A DNA stretch of 64,000 nucleotides from Nostoc sp. WHI. GTDB taxonomy: Bacteria > Cyanobacteriota > Cyanobacteriia > Cyanobacteriales > Nostocaceae. Both the position numbers and the translations under genes were made by a program. Position 1 is the first letter of the stretch, and each line of letters starts with the position of its first letter. The notes beneath the pieces are model-generated. The model saw only the letters and a program-made list of their open reading frames with translations, was not told the DNA's origin and ran no database searches. Below, one piece after another: positions 21,501 through 29,158 of this stretch. The stretch covers positions 51,782 through 115,781 of the forward strand of contig NZ_WBKM01000291.1 of assembly GCF_015714725.1 (NCBI RefSeq), read 5' to 3'.

Positions 21501-23150
21501 AGATTCACTTTCGTAGAGTCCTTTAGCCATGTTCACATATTGCGCTCCCTGTCCTGGAAACATAAAAACGATCGCACGCTTTATATCTTCTTGGCAGTGC
21601 ATGAAAACTCTTGGCGATTCTAATAAAGTAGCTGCCTCCTTAGAATCTTTGGCTATCACCATACAACGATGATTAAATTCTCTCCGTCCAACTTGAAGTG
21701 TATAGGCTACATCTGCTAAATTTACTTCTGGATACTGTCTGAGATGTTGAGCTAGGTTTTTGGTTGTAGTTTTTAATGCTGAGTCAGTTTTCGCAGATAG
21801 CAACAGATGATAATCTCTTGTCCTACTTTCCGGCTCATTCACAGATGGCGCTTCTTCGAGAATCACATGAGCATTCGTTCCGCCAATACCTAAAGAACTT
21901 ACTCCCGCCCGTCTAGGAGTTCTTCCTGCTTTCCATGTCTTCAATTGAGTATTGACATAGAAAGGGCTATTTTTAAAGTCAATCTCAGGGTTGGGTTGCT
22001 CAAAATTCAAGCTGGGGGGGATTAACTTGTGTTTCAAAGCCAAAACAGTCTTAATTACACCTGTAACTCCGGCGGCGGCATCTAGATGACCGATATTAGT
22101 TTTCACTGAACCGATCGCACAATAGCCTTTTTTGTCTGTATCAGCACGAAAAACACTCGTGAGGGCAGCAATTTCAATGGGATCGCCTAAACTTGTGCCA
22201 GTGCCGTGAGCTTCAATGTAGGTAATTGTTTCAGGCTCAACTCCAGCTAAGGTAAGCGCCTCTGCAACTGCTTCTGCTTGACCGTTAACGCTAGGTGCAG
22301 TGTAGCCCACTTTTGTAGCACCATCGTTATTAATAGCGGCACCTTTAATTATTGCATGGATGCAGTCTCGATCAGCGATCGCATCTGCCAATCGCTTTAA
22401 CACTACAATTCCCACACCATTACCAATAATTGTGCCTCTAGCATTAGCATCAAAGGCGCGGCAGTGTCCATCGGTTGATAATATTCCGCCTTCTTGATAC
22501 AAATAACCTGTTTTTTGGGGTACTCGAATTGAAACACCGCCTGCCAATGCCATATCACATTGGTAATTCAATAAACTCTGGCAAGCTAAAGAAATCGCTA
22601 CTAAGGAAGTGGAACAAGCAGTTTGAATAGTAATACTTGGCCCAGAAAGATTTAATTTATAAGAAACACGGGTGGTTAGGTAATCTTTATCGTTACCAAT
22701 TAACTTTTGAAAACTACTCGCGGAACCTAGATACTCATCATTAAATGATAAATAATTATTTAAACTAGCACCACCATATACCCCAATGCGACTTTCACAA
22801 CGACTAGAATCATAGCCAGCATTTTCTAAAGCTTCCCAGGCACATTGTAAAAATAAACGATGTTGTGGATCGGTGATTTCTGCTTCTTTGGGGTTAAATC
22901 CAAAAAAGGAAGCATCAAATAAATCTATATCTTCTAATATTGCCCCAGCTTTAACATAATTAGGATCGTTTAGGAGATTTTTATCAACTCCAGCAGCAAT
23001 TAGTTCTGCATCGGTGAAAGTAGTTACTGATTCTACACCATCTCGCAAATTGTGCCAAAATTCTGCTATATTTTTGGCACCAGGAAAACGCCCTGCCATC
23101 CCAATGATAGCTATGCCTTGTAAGACATCATAATTTGTAGCGTTATCCAT
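18525..23150 (-). CDS. Type I PKS, KS-AT-KR-ACP
   Basis: 1541-residue modular polyketide synthase. Ketosynthase about 10-435 with the active Cys in TACSTSLVAI and the His motifs EAHGTGTSLGDP and KTNIGHLDAAAG. Acyltransferase about 545-860 with the Ser motif GHSIGEYVAA and HAFHS, which indicates malonyl-CoA. Ketoreductase about 1100-1340 (YLITGGLGSIG; Tyr in GQVDYCAANTF). Carrier about 1410-1490 (FFELGGHSLLAVQ). There is no dehydratase or enoylreductase, so the added two-carbon unit should keep a beta-hydroxyl. The C-terminal stretch after the ACP looks like a docking helix. The start overlaps the end of the FAAL gene by 8 bases, so the two are made together; the chain extended is the acyl-Ser from that gene. 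Confidence 0.96.
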   Translation of the reverse strand: MDNATNYDVLQGIAIIGMAGRFPGAKNIAEFWHNLRDGVESVTTFTDAELIAAGVDKNLLNDPNYVKAGAILEDIDLFDASFFGFNPKEAEITDPQHRLFLQCAWEALENAGYDSSRCESRIGVYGGASLNNYLSFNDEYLGSASSFQKLIGNDKDYLTTRVSYKLNLSGPSITIQTACSTSLVAISLACQSLLNYQCDMALAGGVSIRVPQKTGYLYQEGGILSTDGHCRAFDANARGTIIGNGVGIVVLKRLADAIADRDCIHAIIKGAAINNDGATKVGYTAPSVNGQAEAVAEALTLAGVEPETITYIEAHGTGTSLGDPIEIAALTSVFRADTDKKGYCAIGSVKTNIGHLDAAAGVTGVIKTVLALKHKLIPPSLNFEQPNPEIDFKNSPFYVNTQLKTWKAGRTPRRAGVSSLGIGGTNAHVILEEAPSVNEPESRTRDYHLLLSAKTDSALKTTTKNLAQHLRQYPEVNLADVAYTLQVGRREFNHRCMVIAKDSKEAATLLESPRVFMHCQEDIKRAIVFMFPGQGAQYVNMAKGLYESESGFREQVDYCAEFLKPLLKLDLRHILYPDVEQTEEATQKLQQTEIAQPALFVIEYALAQLWMSWGVEPQAAIGHSIGEYVAACLAGVFSLKEALILVAKRGQLMQQLPKGAMLAVSLPAADVQLLLNPEFSLAASNAPSLSVVSGTTEAIANLQNHLNSQGIVCRLLHTSHAFHSQMMNPIIEEFTEQVRKVNLKSPEIPFISNVTGTWITATEATNPNYWARHLWQTVQFNDGVQELLKDAAKIWLEVGPNRTLSTLVKQHSVEQQVVFGSSRHPQESQSDVEFLLNTLGQLWLAGVQIDWSSFYAEEKPYRIPLPTYPFERQRYWIESPKQQGKGNKSAISNTKKPDIADWFYIPSWKQTIALQNRAEEKSCWLIFSDRCGVGKQIEQRLTQANDDVITVIPGEEFTKLSDRNYMINPRHSQDYDTLLQELKVLGKVPNALFTAAGIAHLWSLTQNLQTDYETSQYLGFYSLLFLAQAIGNHNLINSIQITVVSNNIYDITGAEQLSPQKATISGCCQVIPQEYPNIICRSVDIVIPSSEQERQQLIEQLILELKVNSSDSVVAYRGKHRWLQNFDPVRLEATNEHTPLKEKGVYLITGGLGSIGLVIAEYLAKTVQARLILVGRSGLPSRQQWSEWLSTNDEKDPTSLKIQKVQALEKLGAEVQVISADVTNLTQMQQAIAETLEKFGQLNGVIHAAGIAGGGMIQLKTPEIAAKILAPKVQGTLVLAEVLKNQDINLDFLVLCSSLSAILGEFGQVDYCAANTFLDTFAHQNTNKTGLHTVAINWDVWQDIGMAINPAVPHKIKQQLQERLKQGIISAEGVNVFSRILGIKTSQIVVSTQDLQAKFSSKALLLEEIAQCNPSESNYKITRERENYLAPENEIEQQIADIWQELLGIEQISGNDNFFELGGHSLLAVQILSRLREKFSVELTLRTLLSEAPTIAELAKIISDRQSSFDDSKLLENLLAEIENLSITEIQKQLTEASNLK

Positions 23151-26100
23151 AAATATTTTTCCCTTGCTTGTTCAAAAATTGCTTTTTGCGGTTGATAGCT
23201 TCAACTTGTTTGTTGGCGCGATCGCGCATTTTTTCTAAACTTGTTCTGGCTTCTGATTTTTGGCTTAAATATTGTGCAAGTGCTTTAATAGTCGGATTTT
23301 GAAAAATTTCTACAACTGATAAATCACGGTTTAAAATTTCCCGCAGTTTGTTGTTCACCTGCACTACTAATAAGGAATGTCCACCGAGGTCAAAGAAATT
23401 ATCATGAATGCCTACTTTTTCTAAATGCAGTACTTGTTGCCAAACTTTAGCTATAGTTTTTTCTACATCAGATTCAGGAGCCTGATAATTAGCTGCCAAC
23501 TCTAGATGCAAATTTTCTGGTGCAGGTAAAGCATTACGCTCTACTTTACCATTAGGCGAAAGTGGTAATGTTACTAACTGTACAAAGGTAGAAGGTAGCA
23601 TATACTCAGGTAATTTTTCTTTCAGATATTGCCGTAATTCACTAATAGAAAATGCTACTTCTGACTCAAAAACTACATAAGCAACTAGGCGGGGTTCATT
23701 TATAATATCTTCTCTGGCAACTAAGACAGTTTCTTTGACATTTGGATGTTGTGTTAAGACTGCCTCTATTTCTCCTAGCTCAATACGGAAACCACGAATT
23801 TTTACTTGATGGTCAATTCTTCTCAAAAATTCGATGTTGCCATCAGGAAGGTAACGTGCTAAATCTCCTGTTTTATAAAGGCGTTTTTCTTGCTCAAAAG
23901 GACTAAGAATAAACCTTTCGTTAGTTAACTCAGGATTATTCAAATAACCCCGCGCCAAACCTACACCACCAATATGCAATTCACCAGGAACGCCGATAGG
24001 AACAGGCTGTAAGTCACGATCTAAAATATATATCTGAGTATTAGCGATGGGACGACCAATAGGAACTATACGCTGTTGAGAATTGCGATCGCAATTCCAA
24101 AAGGTGACATCAATCGCTGCTTCTGTCGGCCCGTAAAGGTTATGTAGTTCTGCATCTAGACGAGCAAAGAATTTTGCTTGCAAGTCAGCAGAAAGTGCCT
24201 CACCACTACAAATCACCCGTTTGATAATACTGTTACATTCATCTAAATCAGGTTCTTCTAAGAATATTTGTAGCATTGAAGGAACAAAGTGCAAAGTCGT
24301 AATTTGCAATTTGGCAATTAACTTCACAAGATAGGCACTATCTTGATGACCTCCTGGTTTAGCTAAAACTAAAGTTGCACCTGTAATTAAAGTCCAGAAA
24401 AATTCCCAAATAGAGACATCAAAGCTAAAAGGTGTCTTTTGTAAAATTCTGTCGATTGCTGTTAATTGATACTCGTCTTGCATCCACAGCAAGCGATTGC
24501 ACAACCCTTGATGGGTGTTCATCACACCTTTAGGTTTTCCTGTAGAACCAGAAGTATAAATTACATAGGCTAAGTTTTCCGATTTAACATTACTTAAGGC
24601 ATTTTCTTGGCTTTGATGAGCGAAATTTTCTTGCCAGTTACTATCTAAACAAACTACTTGCGCGTTTGTTGTTGCCAGTGTTGAAACTATATGTTGTTGT
24701 GTTAGCAAAACCGTTATTTGGGTATCTGTCAACATGAATGTTAAACGCTCTTGGGGATAGGTAGGATCTAGTGGTAAGTAAGCACCTCCAGCCTTGAGGA
24801 TAGCTAATAACCCAATCACCATTTCTAGCGAGCGTTCCATGCAAATGCCAACTAGCATCTCTGGTTTAACACCTAGCTGTTGTAGATAGTGTGCTACCTG
24901 ATTGGCGCGGTTATTTAACTGCCTATATGTTAACTGTTGGTTCTCAAAGATGATAGCGATCGCATCTGGTGTTTCTTCTACTTGCTGCTCAAATAGTTGA
25001 TGAATACACTGTTTTAATGAATAGTCTTTCTGAGTACAATTCCAGTCAAATACTATTTGATTTCTTTGGGATGCTGTTAGTAACGGTAAATAGGCGACGC
25101 TCTGTTCAGGATTGATAACAATGCCTGTTAACAATGTAGAAAAATGCTCTAACATTCGAGTCATGCTATCTGCGTTAAACAGATCAGTGTTGTACTCTAG
25201 AGTTGTGATCAATCCTAGTTCTGTATCTTCCACATATAGAGTTAAATCGAATTTAGCAGCACCATTAAACTTTTCTTGAATGGTTATAGATATATCCGTT
25301 AACTGCGGAGGGGAAATCGGAATATTCTGGAGTACAAACGCCACCTGAAACAGTGGATTGTAACTAATATCTCGTTCTGGTTGGAGTACTTCTACTAATT
25401 TCTCAAAGGGTAGTTCTTGGTGAGCGTAAGCAGCTACAGCCGTTGACTTAACTCTTGTTAGTAACTCTTTAAAACTGGGTATATCTGAAAGATTGGTACG
25501 CAGTACTAAAACATTGACAAAAAACCCAATTAACGGTTCAATTTCAGCACGGTTGCGGCTGGCAATGGGAGAACCTACCAGAATATCTGTCTCGCCTGTA
25601 TAGCGATAAAGTAATATTTTGAAAGCAGCCAATAAGGTCATGAATAAAGTAACACCTTCCTGATGGCTGAGGCTTTTGAGTTTTGCTGTGAGAGTAGGAG
25701 GCAAAACTAATGTTGCTTGTGCGCCTTTAAAGCTAGGAATTGCCGATCGCGGTCGGTCGGTTGGTAAATTTAATATAGGCAGTTTGCCACTTAATTGTTG
25801 CTGCCAATATGTTAATGAAGACTGAATGCGATCGCTCTCCAACCACTGTCTTTGCCAAGCAGAAAAATCTACATATTGAAGGGGTAGTTCTGGAAGTGGA
25901 GATGGTTTTCCCTGCGCGAATGTTTCATAAATTGCTGTCAGTTCTCTGATTAGTATTCCTACAGACCAACCATCGGCAATAATGTGGTGCAAAATCAGGA
26001 GTAGTTTGTATTCTTTTTCAGCTAAATGTATAAGTTGAGCGCGTAAGAGCAATTCAGAAGATAAGTCAAAGGGTTGTTGAATTAACTTTGTCGATTGTTG

Positions 26101-28431
26101 CCAATCTTCAACTTGCAAAGTCAAACTTACAGATGGATGAATAACCTGAACGGTTTCTTCTTCAACAACTACAAAGTTTGTCCGCAAGGCTTCATGGCGT
26201 TTGATAATTTCGTTGAAACTATCTTGCAATGCAGTAATGTTAAGGTTCCCTTGAAAAGTAATTTCGATAGGAACGTTATACGCAGGATTTTCTATATTTA
26301 GCTGATTAATAAACCAGAGTCCCTGTTGAGCGCTAGAAAGGGGGTAAGTTGTAGCTTTGAGAACTGGAGTTAGAGGTAATGAAGGTGTAGCTGTGTTTTT
26401 CAACTCAGCCAATATTTTATAACAGAGCGATCGCACACTCAAACCTTCAAAGAATTCTGCCACAGAAACAGCAACTTCTAAGTCTACCTCAATCCGGTTT
26501 TTTAACTCAAATACTGCTAGAGAATCGAGTCCCCAAGTAGTTAATGATTGTTCGGGTATGATTGCATCGGGTGCGATCGCTAATACCCGTGCCACTTGTT
26601 CTTGAAGATATGACTCTAACAGTGGTTGACGTTCTTGCGGTGTCAGCTTTAAAAGAACTTCTCGTCGTAACTGATTTGTGGTTTTGACAACCTCACTACT
26701 TTGGAAAGTGTTGCATCCTACAACATCTAAATTATTTGATATGAACTTAGAACGAGTTAAACGGCGTTGAATTTTGCCACTAGAGGTTTTAGGGATACTA
26801 CCTGGTTTGATTAACACCACACCATAAGCTTGCACCTCATGTTCTTGGGTTACAGCTTGGCGAATTACAGCAATAACTTCATCAATATCTGCTTTGGCAC
26901 GAAATTCTAATTCTTGAACTATAAATAGCCGTTCTTCATTACCAATCTCAACACTAAAGGCTGCACCGCTACCATTACGTAAAGCTGGATGACTGGATTC
27001 TACAGTTAACTCAATGTCTTGAGGGTAGAGGTTACGACCTCGGATAATAATTAAATCTTTGACTCGTCCGGTAATAAAGAGTTCGCCATCATGCAAAAAG
27101 CCTAAATCTCCAGTCCGTAAAAAAGGCCCTGCTCCACTATCCTGAAGGTATGCGTGAAAAGTATTTTGAGTCTCTTCTAGATGATTCCAATAACCTTGAC
27201 CAATGCTCGGCCCGGATACCCAAATTTCTCCAACTTCATCAGCTTGACAACTAATCAAACTTTCTAGATTGACAATAACTATCTGTTGTCCTGGTAAAGT
27301 GTAACCACAGCTAACTAGAGTCTTGACATCCCGATTTTCACTATTGGCTTGAGCTATCCGATTACTGGCGAGTGCTGTTGCTGTAACTGTTTTAATCGTA
27401 GGTATGACTGCTTTCTCTCCTCCAGTCACCATCAATGTTGCTTCTGCCATACCATAGCAGGGGTAAAAAGCTTCTTTGCGAAACCCACATTCAGCAAAAG
27501 TCGCTGCAAATTGCTCTAAAGTTTCTCCTCGGATAGGTTCGGCACCGTTGAAGGCCACACTCCAACTGCTTAAGTCAAGAGTTTGGCGTTGTTCAGGAGT
27601 AATCTTTTGAATACATTGCTCGTAGGCGAAGTTAGGCCCACCACTGGTAGTACCTTTATATCTAGAAATAGCCTGCAACCATCGGTAAGGGCGCTGCAAA
27701 AAAGATGCTGGAGACATTAAGATACAAGGAAAACCACCATATAGAGGTTGTAGTATGCCTCCAATCAGTCCCATATCATGATAAATAGGCAGCCAGGATA
27801 CAAACTTACTTGCATCTGAATGCTCCATCAATTGATAAGTCATGGCTGCGTTGTGCAGCAGATTACCATGACTGAGCATCACGCCTTTTGGTGTACCTGT
27901 AGAACCTGATGTATATTGCAGAAAGGCTAAAGTATCTGTATGAATAATCGGCTGTTGCCAAGTATCTTCTATTCCTGGCTCTAGGTTATCAGTAGCTAGC
28001 CATTGCAAATTTCCGGTTAGCAAGGATTTAACAGTGGGTAAAATTGCGGTTGTAGTCAAAGCGATCGCTGCCTGTGCATCTGTCACCACAGCCTTAATTC
28101 TCGGTGTGTTGCGCTGGTTGCGCGGTGGGTAAGCTGGAACCGCTACCACCCCAGCATACAGACAACCGAAAAAAGCAACCAAGTAATCTAGTCCTGGTGG
28201 ATAAAGCAGTAAGGCACGTTCCCCACTTAAATTTAATGCTTGTAGTTGAGATGCGATCGCACGCGATCGCCGATCTAGTTCACGGTAAGTCAGTGTTGCT
28301 TGTGTTGTTTCTCCATCTTCTAAGAAGGTAAAAGCAATTTGCTCTGCCTGTATAGAGCTTCTTAAGTGGAGGATATCAACAACTGTAGAGTATTCAGGGG
28401 AACTTTTTAAGCCATGAAAAGCTTGATTCAT
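23143..28431 (-). CDS. Lipopeptide starter protein FAAL-ACP-C-A-PCP, predicted serine
   Basis: Loading protein of the assembly line. About residues 20-590 are a fatty acyl-AMP ligase (YTSGSTGTPKGVMLSHGN; WLPIYHDMGLIGG; YGMAEATLMVTGG), followed by an acyl carrier domain near 610-690 (TTWGLDSLAVFEL), condensation domain near 700-1140 (HHIIADGWSVG), adenylation domain near 1160-1660 (YTSGSTGKPKG, YGPTEAAIDVTFW) and carrier domain near 1665-1740 (FFDLGGHSLLVVQ). It should activate a fatty acid as an acyl-AMP and join it to one amino acid. The code reads D-V-W-H-I-S-L-I-D-K, a serine code. I give the ATG at 28431; an in-frame GTG at 28458 would add nine residues and neither has a strong ribosome site. 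This is the promoter-proximal gene of the set. Confidence 0.95.
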   Translation of the reverse strand: MNQAFHGLKSSPEYSTVVDILHLRSSIQAEQIAFTFLEDGETTQATLTYRELDRRSRAIASQLQALNLSGERALLLYPPGLDYLVAFFGCLYAGVVAVPAYPPRNQRNTPRIKAVVTDAQAAIALTTTAILPTVKSLLTGNLQWLATDNLEPGIEDTWQQPIIHTDTLAFLQYTSGSTGTPKGVMLSHGNLLHNAAMTYQLMEHSDASKFVSWLPIYHDMGLIGGILQPLYGGFPCILMSPASFLQRPYRWLQAISRYKGTTSGGPNFAYEQCIQKITPEQRQTLDLSSWSVAFNGAEPIRGETLEQFAATFAECGFRKEAFYPCYGMAEATLMVTGGEKAVIPTIKTVTATALASNRIAQANSENRDVKTLVSCGYTLPGQQIVIVNLESLISCQADEVGEIWVSGPSIGQGYWNHLEETQNTFHAYLQDSGAGPFLRTGDLGFLHDGELFITGRVKDLIIIRGRNLYPQDIELTVESSHPALRNGSGAAFSVEIGNEERLFIVQELEFRAKADIDEVIAVIRQAVTQEHEVQAYGVVLIKPGSIPKTSSGKIQRRLTRSKFISNNLDVVGCNTFQSSEVVKTTNQLRREVLLKLTPQERQPLLESYLQEQVARVLAIAPDAIIPEQSLTTWGLDSLAVFELKNRIEVDLEVAVSVAEFFEGLSVRSLCYKILAELKNTATPSLPLTPVLKATTYPLSSAQQGLWFINQLNIENPAYNVPIEITFQGNLNITALQDSFNEIIKRHEALRTNFVVVEEETVQVIHPSVSLTLQVEDWQQSTKLIQQPFDLSSELLLRAQLIHLAEKEYKLLLILHHIIADGWSVGILIRELTAIYETFAQGKPSPLPELPLQYVDFSAWQRQWLESDRIQSSLTYWQQQLSGKLPILNLPTDRPRSAIPSFKGAQATLVLPPTLTAKLKSLSHQEGVTLFMTLLAAFKILLYRYTGETDILVGSPIASRNRAEIEPLIGFFVNVLVLRTNLSDIPSFKELLTRVKSTAVAAYAHQELPFEKLVEVLQPERDISYNPLFQVAFVLQNIPISPPQLTDISITIQEKFNGAAKFDLTLYVEDTELGLITTLEYNTDLFNADSMTRMLEHFSTLLTGIVINPEQSVAYLPLLTASQRNQIVFDWNCTQKDYSLKQCIHQLFEQQVEETPDAIAIIFENQQLTYRQLNNRANQVAHYLQQLGVKPEMLVGICMERSLEMVIGLLAILKAGGAYLPLDPTYPQERLTFMLTDTQITVLLTQQHIVSTLATTNAQVVCLDSNWQENFAHQSQENALSNVKSENLAYVIYTSGSTGKPKGVMNTHQGLCNRLLWMQDEYQLTAIDRILQKTPFSFDVSIWEFFWTLITGATLVLAKPGGHQDSAYLVKLIAKLQITTLHFVPSMLQIFLEEPDLDECNSIIKRVICSGEALSADLQAKFFARLDAELHNLYGPTEAAIDVTFWNCDRNSQQRIVPIGRPIANTQIYILDRDLQPVPIGVPGELHIGGVGLARGYLNNPELTNERFILSPFEQEKRLYKTGDLARYLPDGNIEFLRRIDHQVKIRGFRIELGEIEAVLTQHPNVKETVLVAREDIINEPRLVAYVVFESEVAFSISELRQYLKEKLPEYMLPSTFVQLVTLPLSPNGKVERNALPAPENLHLELAANYQAPESDVEKTIAKVWQQVLHLEKVGIHDNFFDLGGHSLLVVQVNNKLREILNRDLSVVEIFQNPTIKALAQYLSQKSEARTSLEKMRDRANKQVEAINRKKQFLNKQGKNIYG

Positions 28432-28458
28432 CTTGCTTTCAACCGTTGAGATGCACAC

Positions 28459-29158
28459 TGATAATCTTGAGAATGAAAGAAGGAAAACTTACTCCATTCC
28501 TTCTTAGAGAGAAAAATCTTAAACTCTCTACACCCATCAAAAGCACAAAATCCACAGGATTTCTTGCCGGCACTTAAGAAATGATGGGACAACCACAGCT
28601 AGCCTTTAGGTGACTAGGATCGCTATTTTTAACTGAGCTAATTGCAACTCATTTTCAATTGTTAACGCCAAGTTTAATAGAAGTTAATTGCAATTGCAAG
28701 CTATCTATTATAAGCATAAGTTATTAATAAATCTTATAAAAATTAGCTGAGGCTATGAATAAATTGTCCTTGTCCTTTAGTTAATTCTGGGCATTAAATC
28801 ATCAAATTGCTTGCTTTTATTGACTTATAGCAATTTTTGAGAGGGTAGATACAGAAAAATTCTCAAGCACTTTTGCAATTAAAAGCCAAGGAATTTTAAC
28901 TTATGTAAAGTTGAAGAGCCGAATTTTTGCTTAAAGGGCGGGTTATTCAGCGACCTTTGAGCGATCGCCTCCAGATCCCACTGCCTTCTAGCGTTGTTCA
29001 GCAGCTTATTCTAAAAATTCTCATCAAAGTTATTAGTTAATGACAAAACTATTTGTAATAAGCAACGATTTATCCTAATATGTAATGCGAATATATTTTA
29101 ATAATTTGCTGTGTCGCCAAGTACAAGTGAAGCGGCGCCACTGGTGTTGAGGACAAAA
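28459..29158. promoter_or_regulatory. Divergent control region between NRPS genes and TonB receptor
   Basis: About 700 AT-rich bases without a gene, holding the promoters of both the assembly line (leftward) and the uptake genes (rightward). An 18-base window at 29012-29029 and a shorter one near 28855-28868 contain AAATTCTCA, the core of the FurA iron box as I remember it in Anabaena (about AATAAATTCTCAATAAAT). A third AT-rich site at 28642-28660 looks weakly like a Fur site. These are by-eye matches of modest quality in AT-rich DNA. No promoter could be placed with confidence. Confidence 0.4.
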
